Shown one piece after another: positions 43,152 through 48,879 of a stretch of DNA of 48,879 nucleotides (position 1 is its first letter; the number at the start of each line of letters is the position of its first letter). The notes under the pieces are model-generated. The model was not told where the DNA came from. It did no database searches and saw only the letters and a program-made list of their open reading frames with translations. The stretch comes from Thermoplasmata archaeon (GTDB lineage Archaea > Thermoplasmatota > Thermoplasmata > Thermoplasmatales > Thermoplasmataceae), in the NCBI GenBank assembly GCA_021809755.1, contig JAJZJZ010000006.1, positions 1-48,879 on the forward strand. The letters are read 5' to 3'. The translations under genes were made by a program, and so were the position numbers.

Positions 43152-44534
43152 ATGGATGACCTAGAACGTTACAAGACTTTTAAAAATATGTTTTCAAAGG
43201 TTGGAGATATTTTAAAGTCTAGATATTCTCTTAGGATAGGAGAATACCAAACCTTGGCAGAATTAGGTCTCTTCATTGATACATTCATGAGTTCTGCATG
43301 TTTAAATAAGCCGGATGAGGAAAATTTGAAATCGTGGCTTGATGTCATTTGGAGCAAGTTGGATGAAAAATTTTATTCTACGGCACTAGTTTTCTATTAT
43401 CTAAATAGAGATTGGCATAAAGATCCTGATGGTTATTTTTCTAAGGCAATTCCTCAGATCGTTGTAGATAAAGCAATAGTAAAACTAGGATCACAATCTG
43501 TAAGTCTTAGTTTATTTAAAACTATGATAAAAGAAATTCCTAAACTAATTATTACATTAAATGATATAATGAAAGATGAGAGCACTGAAAAAGGAGTACT
43601 TTTTTGGTTTATGGTACTCAACCTCTTGGACTTCGTTTCTGAGATCAGAAATGAAGATGGCGGATCAATTAACTCTGAATTTCTAAATTTTAAGTCATTT
43701 ATTGAAAAGAACTCATCTTCGCTTAAAACCGCTGCCGACACTAACAAAGGTTTGATGTCTTTTGCTTTTCAGATGAAAAATATTCACAATCTGAAGGTTG
43801 GTATTAAAGAACCGCCCCTCAATGATTTAGGAGATAAAGCCCTTGCCTTTGCGTTAATTTATAAATTAAAGATAGGAGATAAAATCACAAAAGATATTTT
43901 CGAAAAAATGAATAAATATAAAGAGTCTCACTTATTTTGGGTTATATATGCTTGGGGAAAACTCCTTTCAATGGAAGGATCATTAGGATCAATCCCATAT
44001 TTTATTGAAGAAAATATGAGTTCTATATACCACCTAGTTTGGGAAAATTCTGGTAATTCATCATGTGATCTAACTGAATTAGATATATCTAATATAAGAT
44101 CAATAGGAGACAAAGAAATAAGACGACATTTGTATAGTTTCTTTATAAAACATCCAATGGTAATGGAGGGTGAGAGGGCCCGCTTGATTGAAGAACTTAG
44201 GAAGAGCAATGCTCCAGGTGAAATTTCTGATTTCAATGTAGAAATAGAACTTGATAAGAATAAACGGAAGATGATTTGCATTCCAATAAAATCAGGAAAG
44301 GAATTGCGAGACAAAAAAACAAAAAAAATAACTGAAGATTATACATATCAAATGATTCGGCCATTAGCCACATTTCCAGGAAGGTCAGTGGTCTTCCCAG
44401 TGATTATTGCGGAGGAAACTGTTGCAGCTACCGAATTGTTTTCCATGTTTCGTGTAAATCTGAATTTGCCAATATCTCCAATTGTCACTGACACTTATGC
44501 AAAAATTATGAAAAATGCGGGGATTTTAGGATGA
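43152..44534 (+). CDS. 460-residue partner of the nucleotidyltransferase, possible nuclease
   Basis: I do not recognise this protein as a whole. Residues 1-340 are helical with no clear motif. Near the C-terminus, DFNVEIELDKNKRKMICIPI followed by KSGKELRDK (about 354-382) has the spacing of a PD-(D/E)xK core (acidic residue, then hydrophobic strand ending I-P-I-K-S-G), followed by SVVFPVIIAEETVAATELF as a possible third strand and helix. It begins 2 bases after the nucleotidyltransferase. A toxin/effector role is inferred only from pairing and that motif. Confidence 0.6.
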   Translation: MDDLERYKTFKNMFSKVGDILKSRYSLRIGEYQTLAELGLFIDTFMSSACLNKPDEENLKSWLDVIWSKLDEKFYSTALVFYYLNRDWHKDPDGYFSKAIPQIVVDKAIVKLGSQSVSLSLFKTMIKEIPKLIITLNDIMKDESTEKGVLFWFMVLNLLDFVSEIRNEDGGSINSEFLNFKSFIEKNSSSLKTAADTNKGLMSFAFQMKNIHNLKVGIKEPPLNDLGDKALAFALIYKLKIGDKITKDIFEKMNKYKESHLFWVIYAWGKLLSMEGSLGSIPYFIEENMSSIYHLVWENSGNSSCDLTELDISNIRSIGDKEIRRHLYSFFIKHPMVMEGERARLIEELRKSNAPGEISDFNVEIELDKNKRKMICIPIKSGKELRDKKTKKITEDYTYQMIRPLATFPGRSVVFPVIIAEETVAATELFSMFRVNLNLPISPIVTDTYAKIMKNAGILG

Positions 44535-45021
44535 TTTGTGAAGATACACTTTAAAGCAACCATTTTTGTATTTCATTAAAAATTTAAGCAAAAATTACGA
44601 ATCGTAAAATTTACAAAATCTTCTTTCATGGTCTGCGAATGTAAAATTCCCACAAACTTCGGTAATGTAATACTATTATAGGTCTTCGAGATATGCCTTA
44701 AATCCTTTTAAAATGAGTGATAGATAATAACGTATCTCTCAAAAATTATGCGATCCCTATTCCAAGCAGGATATAGGAATATGCCAAAAGCTAAACATGC
44801 AAAATAAAAAGCTTCTAAAATGTCAAAGCTCTTCTTTTGTCATGGTTGGCTATCAAGAAAGAACATGGTATGATGGTAGCATGGTATAATAATAAAAAAT
44901 GGCACTCTCTGAAAATATGGGCATAATTGATGTGATGACAAAACTTTGGTAGATATAATTGACCTACACGTTCTGAAGTGCCTCTTAAATCTTTTATAAA
45001 TTTGTTCTGAATAAAAATAAA
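44535..45021. other. Intergenic region, no gene seen
   Basis: Between the 460-aa gene and the microprotein cluster there are no convincing frames, tRNAs or long repeats. The sequence is AT-rich with several poly-A/T runs. Confidence 0.4.
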
Positions 45022-45047
45022 TAAGTAGAATTTGTAGATTCTACTTA
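45022..45047 (-). terminator. Terminator-like hairpin after the microprotein cluster
   Basis: TAAGTAGAAT (45022-45031) and ATTCTACTTA (45038-45047) are perfect 10-bp complements around a 6-base loop. Read on the minus strand the hairpin is followed by ATTTATTTTTATT, a T-rich tail. It overlaps the stop codon of the last microprotein gene, which suggests a transcription end or an mRNA-stabilising stem. Confidence 0.5.
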
Positions 45048-45158
45048 GTTTTTAGGTTTATTCCCGCGCCCCTTTCCTGAGGGTTGCCCGGTGGTACTTG
45101 GGTATAACGGGTTTGCTGGTGCCGGTGGAGGTGTTTTACTGCTACCTTTCTTTGACAC
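45045..45158 (-). CDS. 37-residue Pro/Gly/Lys-rich microprotein
   Basis: From GTG 45158 the frame encodes VSKKGSSKTPPPAPANPLY then a GKGRGNKPKN end. The composition accounts for the locally GC-rich DNA. No canonical ATG is in frame. It follows two single-membrane-helix microproteins on the same strand and ends at a hairpin. The function is unknown; it could be a nucleic-acid-binding or virion-like small protein. Confidence 0.4.
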   Translation of the reverse strand: MSKKGSSKTPPPAPANPLYPSTTGQPSGKGRGNKPKN

Positions 45159-45237
45159 ATGAAAGCATGAGCAAAGGGCGTATTAATTTTTACCACTGCA
45201 ATATCTGAATAAAAAATTTTAAAGTTATTGCGTAATA

Positions 45238-45357
45238 TTATGGATGAAATAGAGCTATTAGTACTAGTCCGGTAACGGAGATAGCAACCATGGCTAATGC
45301 AATTCCTTCCTCGATATCATATTTCAGATTTCTATTGTTGCTACTTGAACCTGCCAT
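45238..45357 (-). CDS. 39-residue single-helix membrane microprotein
   Basis: ATG 45357 opens MAGSSSNNRNLKYDIEEGIA, followed by a hydrophobic helix of about 18 residues (residues 18-37) and a short FHP end. The short polar N-terminus plus one helix is typical of small membrane subunits or viral membrane proteins. It is part of a cluster of like-oriented small genes. Confidence 0.45.
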   Translation of the reverse strand: MAGSSSNNRNLKYDIEEGIALAMVAISVTGLVLIALFHP

Positions 45358-45468
45358 GATATTACCATGTATTGTGATTATTTATAATCTCCTTCTTCTT
45401 TTGCTTAGTACCCAAATTCAGCAACAAAATGGCTTATAAAAGAAAAAACGCTTTTGATAAAGCTTTCT

Positions 45469-45582
45469 TCAGGTAATATGGAAAGCAGCCCACAGGGATA
45501 ACACTGTAATGATTATGCCAATGACCAAGACTGCATAAGGCCAATAAGAATCAATATCTCTTATGATGTTCTCCTGCTTCAT
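45469..45582 (-). CDS. 37-residue single-helix membrane microprotein
   Basis: ATG 45582 opens MKQENIIRDIDSYWPYAVLV and continues as one hydrophobic helix to the end (about residues 16-35). It is arranged like the 39-aa neighbour. No sequence family was recognised. Confidence 0.45.
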   Translation of the reverse strand: MKQENIIRDIDSYWPYAVLVIGIIITVLSLWAAFHIT

Positions 45583-45614
45583 ATTACTCCGATTACAATA
45601 ATAATTTGGCGCTA

Positions 45615-45983
45615 TTAACTTTTTCTTTCTCGGTAGATTTCCTCAAGAGCGAACCCTATTACTGTCAAACCGAGAACGCTGAATCCAACATAATACGATT
45701 CCATTCCTGCAGCCTTCAAGGACAATTTGTTCAGGTCAATATATCCAGTTGCGAAAGGTATCAATGCAGATGCAAGCCCAAGAACGAGAATAACGACAAC
45801 AAGACCCCAAATGCTCTGTTTCTGTATGGAATGATCCTCCTTCAGATACACTCTCCCTGAAATATTCCTTGCACCTGTGTTTTTGATAACCCCGCTGTAC
45901 GTCTTATACTTCTGGCTCACCGCTTTTCTTCTTGCATCTGGCTTCTTTCCTGATGGTCTTTTGTTATTAATGTTCCCTAGCAT
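45615..45983 (-). CDS. Two-helix membrane protein of unknown function (122 aa)
   Basis: Residues 1-55 are basic and polar (KRPSGKKPDARRKAVSQKYK), then come two hydrophobic helices at about 57-77 and 96-112, ending EEIYRERKS. The positive N-terminus should stay in the cytoplasm. It heads the minus-strand small-gene cluster and is divergent from the AbrB-like gene. Function is not recognised. Confidence 0.5.
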   Translation of the reverse strand: MLGNINNKRPSGKKPDARRKAVSQKYKTYSGVIKNTGARNISGRVYLKEDHSIQKQSIWGLVVVILVLGLASALIPFATGYIDLNKLSLKAAGMESYYVGFSVLGLTVIGFALEEIYRERKS

Positions 45984-46112
45984 TGTAAGGCCTTAAAGTT
46001 TCCCGGAGATCTCGTTGATTAACCATCTTGCATTGTTCATAATATGATCAAGGTTCTCTTTTTACCTTATACTTGCAAAATGTTAAGAGAGAAAAGTTAT
46101 TGCCTATGTTAT

Positions 46113-46280
46113 ATGAACGATAAAAATGACCTTTTGGACATTACTAGAACTTCTAAAAAAGGAACTTCGCTTAGAATTACTCTTCCAAAAAGAATTGCCG
46201 AGAGATTGTTGATAGGAGAAGGAGATTTTCTCGGTTTTTATGAAAAAGATGGTACAATTTATATAAAAAAGATAGTTTGA
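46113..46280 (+). CDS. AbrB/SpoVT-type DNA-binding protein
   Basis: From ATG 46113 the 55-residue product contains TRTSKKGTSLRITLPKRIAE followed by RLLIGEGDFLGFYEK and TIYIKKIV, a complete swapped-hairpin AbrB (MazE-like) domain. The reading frame extends to 46044, but the extra residues do not fit the family. Such proteins regulate genes or act as antitoxins; no toxin gene is adjacent. It is divergent from the two-helix membrane protein and could control that cluster. Confidence 0.7.
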   Translation: MNDKNDLLDITRTSKKGTSLRITLPKRIAERLLIGEGDFLGFYEKDGTIYIKKIV

Positions 46281-46877
46281 GCCTAAGGAAGTTGACGCTA
46301 TGATTCTATTCAAGACTTACAAAAACTCACCATCTCAACCGAAAAATTCTAAATCACAATCAATGTATTAATGTTCTTTCTAATCTATTTAAACAAATTA
46401 GTTGCAAGCATTCTTTCAACATCCATTTTTTCATGACCAAATGACTTATGATTGCTTCAAGACTTTCATCTCAAGCTTGGTGAGGTCTCGTTTATTATTA
46501 CTTATCAGTCTTCGAATTATCCGTCTAAATTTTGCTGAAGGCAATTACATCTCACTTGCAACGGAGAAGTAAATCACTATTCCTCGGGGCATTCATTTTT
46601 CATCTTTATTAAGTTCAATTATGGCCATCATTGTTACAAGAACATTCAACATGTATAACATTACATTTTATTTGTTTTCTTCCTTTATTATTATTTGTTA
46701 TATCAGCTCTCAACTTCTATAATTGGAATTTGACTTTACACGACCATTATTGAACCTTTTAAAGATAATATTTGAAGTTTTTTGAAGTCCTTTTGTACGT
46801 ATATTTTTACCGTTTTCATTCCACTCCTTCATCTATTCCATAGGTCATTTCTGATCCTTGGTAGAATAACCTCCCAT
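46281..46877. other. Intergenic region, no gene seen
   Basis: About 600 AT-rich bases between the AbrB-like gene and the 247-aa gene show no supported reading frame, RNA or repeat. A decayed gene cannot be excluded. Confidence 0.35.
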
Positions 46878-47621
46878 TTATCTCAAAATTCCCCCATTCG
46901 AGATAACAATTGTAGTTCCATATTCCTTCCGTATTGCGCCAGCAATTATTGCATTAGTTATTCTTGGTTTATATTTCAGAAAATCCTCTACTGTTGAAGC
47001 GCTACTCACTTTATTCTCCTTGATATCCTCGATTAGCATTTGCTTATCAAAATCTAAATGCTCAATCCATGGTCCTGTTATTACAGCTTTTGGTTCCGGG
47101 ATATAATAACCGTCACCGCTCTTCTCTCCTCTTGCATTCCTGATTACCCTTTCAACGTTCTTAGGTATCTTTCCTTCTGATTTTTGAACCAGAAGTCTGC
47201 TTTGAATAGAAAATAAATTTGTTATCAAGGGATCTTTGGAAATTATGTCAATGTAATCAAACGGAGGTTTCTTTACCTCTATCTTTCCTCCCTTGTATAA
47301 TTTGAATAGATAGTATGCTTGATACTTCTCCTGTATATCCAATGATTTCCTGATCTCTTCCTGTTCTTCCTTCCTGATTAGAACCTGTTGGAGTTTTTCT
47401 TTGTATATTGATAATTCAGATTCAAGTTTCAGAATCTTCTTTTCCAAGTCTTTTATTTCATAATCTTCAGAGCCTCTAACACTCTCTATTGCCTTATTGA
47501 TGAATTCCGTCAGGTTCAATTCATTGGCTTTGACAAACTGTTTGTTTATTCGTGAAAGTTTAACACTGGTAACGTCCCATATTTCTTCCGGATGCAACTG
47601 AGGTCTACCTGGTCCACTCAT
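46878..47621 (-). CDS. Coiled-coil protein with RHH-like N-terminus (247 aa)
   Basis: I do not recognise the family. The N-terminal part (VTSVKLSRINKQFVKANELN then LTEFINKAIESVRG) looks like a ribbon-helix-helix DNA-binding region. Residues 55-100 are a charged coiled coil (DLEKKILKLESELSIYKEKL). The C-terminal third is globular. Such a build would suit a plasmid partition or DNA-organising protein, but this is inference. A GGAGGT site lies 10 bases before the ATG, and the AT-rich DNA upstream (47640-47790) probably holds its own promoter. Confidence 0.6.
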   Translation of the reverse strand: MSGPGRPQLHPEEIWDVTSVKLSRINKQFVKANELNLTEFINKAIESVRGSEDYEIKDLEKKILKLESELSIYKEKLQQVLIRKEEQEEIRKSLDIQEKYQAYYLFKLYKGGKIEVKKPPFDYIDIISKDPLITNLFSIQSRLLVQKSEGKIPKNVERVIRNARGEKSGDGYYIPEPKAVITGPWIEHLDFDKQMLIEDIKENKVSSASTVEDFLKYKPRITNAIIAGAIRKEYGTTIVISNGGILR

Positions 47622-47792
47622 GCCGGTATACCTCCTTTTTTTGTTTTTGTTATTTTTCTAGAAGTAAGTATAAGTAAGTTAGTAAAGTAATAATTAATTA
47701 AATATATTATATATATAATTAATTCTGACAAACTTAGTAATATACCGACTCTCTGAGAGCCGATCCAAAATAATTTAGTAATACGAAATTCC

Positions 47793-48230
47793 TTAGAACC
47801 CATTGTTTTCAGCCTCCGCCGTAGTTTCATCACTCAAATAATTTAATAATACTAAATTCCAAGAGTTCATTTTCTCTTTAGATTCCCAGAAAATCTGTTC
47901 TTCTATGGGAAGCAGATCTTTGAGAAATTTATCTCTTTCCATGAAGGAAAGCGGATATCTGCTCATGTCAACAATCTTACCCAATCTCTGGAAAATAACC
48001 TGAGTAAGATCTTTTTGAAGGGTGTTCAGGTTGATCTTTGCATCTATCAGGCGATCAATATCACCTGTTTTTTTGATTTCCTCAGTTTCAGCACGTAATT
48101 TCTTGATTTCCTTAGAGGCCTCTACGATTGTAACCATGCTCTCCCTTCTTATCGTCTTAGTGGTTATTTCGAGCCTAAGAGCCGTTCTGAGTTTGGATGC
48201 GATTATAGATGGTTGTTTCGTCTCTACCAT
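47793..48230 (-). CDS. Unknown coiled-coil protein (145 aa)
   Basis: The product begins MVETKQPSIIASKLRTALRL and has a charged helical region (SKEIKKLRAETEEIKKTGDI) that may form a coiled coil. No catalytic motif was seen. A GGAGGT site stands about 8 bases before the ATG. It is third in a minus-strand set starting at 48681. Confidence 0.6.
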   Translation of the reverse strand: MVETKQPSIIASKLRTALRLEITTKTIRRESMVTIVEASKEIKKLRAETEEIKKTGDIDRLIDAKINLNTLQKDLTQVIFQRLGKIVDMSRYPLSFMERDKFLKDLLPIEEQIFWESKEKMNSWNLVLLNYLSDETTAEAENNGF

Positions 48231-48250
48231 TTTCCATACCTCCTGTTCCT

Positions 48251-48520
48251 TTACTCAACATATTTCTCCTTCAGGATCCTTTCAGCAGGGACTTCATACA
48301 GGGCAAAGACCTTGATTTCAAATACTCCATGCGTGTCGTTTATGATAGTTGTTTTATACTGGTGTTTTTTTACAAATTCTTGAAGTGCTAGAATTGCTGA
48401 TTTGACGTCTCCTGAGAATATTTGAAGAATATCCTCATCGCCGCTCGAAAGTATATTCCTTGACCTGTCTCTATACAGAATCAGTTCGAGGGAGTTGATG
48501 AGGTTTGCCCGGTAATTCAT
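48251..48520 (-). CDS. Unknown small protein (89 aa)
   Basis: The product begins MNYRANLINSLELILYRDRS and has a mixed alpha/beta look (YKTTIINDTHGVFEIKVFAL). No family was recognised. Its ATG overlaps the preceding 54-aa gene as ATGA and is preceded by GGAGGTGG, so expression is well supported. Confidence 0.6.
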   Translation of the reverse strand: MNYRANLINSLELILYRDRSRNILSSGDEDILQIFSGDVKSAILALQEFVKKHQYKTTIINDTHGVFEIKVFALYEVPAERILKEKYVE

Positions 48521-48681
48521 TCTACCACCTCCAGCAGATCTAAAAAATTTACAGGTGATCTAAGATATTCAATTTCAAATCTCCCTATGAGTTTCAGAAC
48601 TGTTTTATGGCTTAATCCGTGTAATTCTCCCTCTTTGAAAATTGGTTCCTGGTTCTCAAGGTCAAGCTCTAAGCTAAGCAT
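48517..48681 (-). CDS. Unknown small protein (54 aa), first gene of the right-hand operon
   Basis: ATG 48681 opens MLSLELDLENQEPIFKEGEL, followed by HGLSHKTVLKLIGRFEIEYL and an acidic end. An unusually good Shine-Dalgarno site, GGAGGTGA, is 5 bases upstream. It overlaps the next gene by 4 bases. The function is unknown; a short helix-turn-helix-like segment around HGLSHKTVLKLIG is possible. Confidence 0.6.
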   Translation of the reverse strand: MLSLELDLENQEPIFKEGELHGLSHKTVLKLIGRFEIEYLRSPVNFLDLLEVVE

Positions 48682-48766
48682 GGATTCACCTCCTTGACAT
48701 TCGAGAATGATGTTGGATCATGAGTGAAAACTGAAAATCTTAAAAATCGGATAATAAAGGGCGCTT
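48669..48766 (-). pseudogene. Detached 3' end of the integrase gene (32-residue alternative tail)
   Basis: Reading inward from attR on the minus strand, the core again encodes NPLKRVRR and is followed by 32 codons (ending VKEVNPCLA) before TGA near 48669. The codon phase across the core is the same as in int at the left end. In the excised circle this segment would be fused to int; in the chromosome it has lost its gene body. Confidence 0.7.
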
Positions 48767-48796
48767 CCCTCCGGACCCGCTTCAACGGGTTTGGGT
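48767..48796. repeat. attR: right attachment repeat
   Basis: Positions 48767-48791 match 26772-26796 exactly, and the match extends to 48796 with one difference. The first 13 bases are the left-over 3' end of the original tRNA-Lys gene. Sequence beyond 48796 is chromosome that once followed the tRNA. Confidence 0.88.
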
Positions 48797-48879
48797 ACAT
48801 CAGGTATCCTATTAATAATGCCCAACTAAATATAAAAGTTCTAATTATCAAAGGCAATTCATAGTGCAAGAATATGCCT

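Larger units (their letters stand above)
26772..48796. mobile_element. Integrative element of about 22 kb in tRNA-Lys, rich in defence genes
   Basis: Direct repeats at both ends, an integrase next to the tRNA-side end, and a cargo unrelated to the ribosomal region together define an integrated plasmid- or virus-like element. Contents are an integrase operon, three or four restriction or nuclease loci, a nucleotidyltransferase pair, small membrane proteins, and a right-hand module of unknown proteins with strong Shine-Dalgarno sites. A second recombinase in the middle suggests it may be composite. I recognise no replication initiator or capsid protein. Confidence 0.82.

Noticed and set aside
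45061-45160. A GC-rich patch in AT-rich DNA that looked like a structured RNA gene
   Set aside because: On the minus strand it encodes a Pro/Gly/Lys-rich microprotein whose codons explain the GC content; no convincing RNA fold was drawn.
46044-46112. Upstream extension of the AbrB-like gene
   Set aside because: The extra 23 residues are cysteine-rich and unlike AbrB proteins, while ATG 46113 gives the normal short protein.
47618-47833. A 71-codon frame between the 247-aa and 145-aa genes
   Set aside because: It runs through low-complexity AT-rich promoter-like DNA and overlaps the 3' end of the upstream gene; its hydrophobic stretch comes from TATATA-type sequence.
48669-48869. A 66-codon ORF crossing attR on the minus strand
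   Set aside because: It has no family features of its own; its second part is the detached integrase tail and its first part is antisense chromosomal sequence, so it is not an independent gene.

Overview
The window looks like chromosome from an AT-rich euryarchaeon, most likely a member of the Thermoplasmatales (Ferroplasma/Cuniculiplasma-like). The archaeal assignment rests on eL19, eL32, eS4, aIF1, the RNase P protein Rpp29, Nop5, Cbf5, archaeal adenylate and cytidylate kinases, a DUF106 (EMC3-like) membrane protein, and box-A promoters that often sit about 25 bases ahead of an ATG (leaderless starts). The order-level placement is inference from gene content and style, not a database result.

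Region 1 (1-8.7 kb) is mixed housekeeping and accessory DNA. It holds an adenosine-specific kinase-like gene, tRNA-Arg(CCG), a P-type H+-ATPase, a universal stress protein, a two-gene ergothioneine-type operon (egtB-egtD), tRNA-Pro(CGG), a decayed vapBC toxin-antitoxin pair that is absent from simple ORF calls, a membrane protein, an NADPH-FMN reductase with a 16-bp palindrome before its promoter, and a secreted cysteine-rich protein.

Region 2 (8.8-26.4 kb, all on the minus strand) is one very compact ribosomal-protein/secretion superoperon: uL3-uL4-uL23-uL2-uS19-uL22-uS3-uL29-aIF1-Rpp29-uS17-uL14-uL24-eS4-uL5-uS14-uS8-uL6-eL32-eL19-uL18-uS5-uL30-uL15-SecY-Adk-DUF106-Cmk-Cbf5-Nop5. Most junctions overlap by 1-8 bases or nearly touch. 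Oddities are a very long basic disordered tail on Cbf5, a strongly acidic tail on uL24, and a uL15 frame whose conserved N-terminus has no standard start codon.

Region 3 (26.77-48.79 kb) is a roughly 22-kb integrative element in the 3' end of tRNA-Lys(CTT). A 25-bp perfect direct repeat (30 bp with one mismatch) lies at 26772 and 48767. The tyrosine integrase gene reads antisense into the tRNA, so excision should replace its last 8 residues with a different 32-residue tail, in frame. The element carries an integrase operon of small genes with a divergent winged-helix/ribbon-helix-helix regulator. Its cargo is mostly defence: a type IIG restriction-modification enzyme, an Mrr-like nuclease beside an unknown gene, a MvaI/BcnI-type type II restriction-modification pair, a DGQHR-domain protein, a Zc3h12a/NYN-type RNase, a second tyrosine recombinase (catalytic domain only), and a nucleotidyltransferase paired with a 460-residue protein that may be a nuclease. 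Its right end has a cluster of small membrane proteins ending in a terminator-like hairpin, and a four-gene set of unknown proteins with strong Shine-Dalgarno sites.

The best candidates for undescribed systems are the nucleotidyltransferase/460-aa pair, the DGQHR plus Zc3h12a-like RNase set, and the integrase tail switch. Coordinates and motifs were read by eye; no alignments or searches were run.
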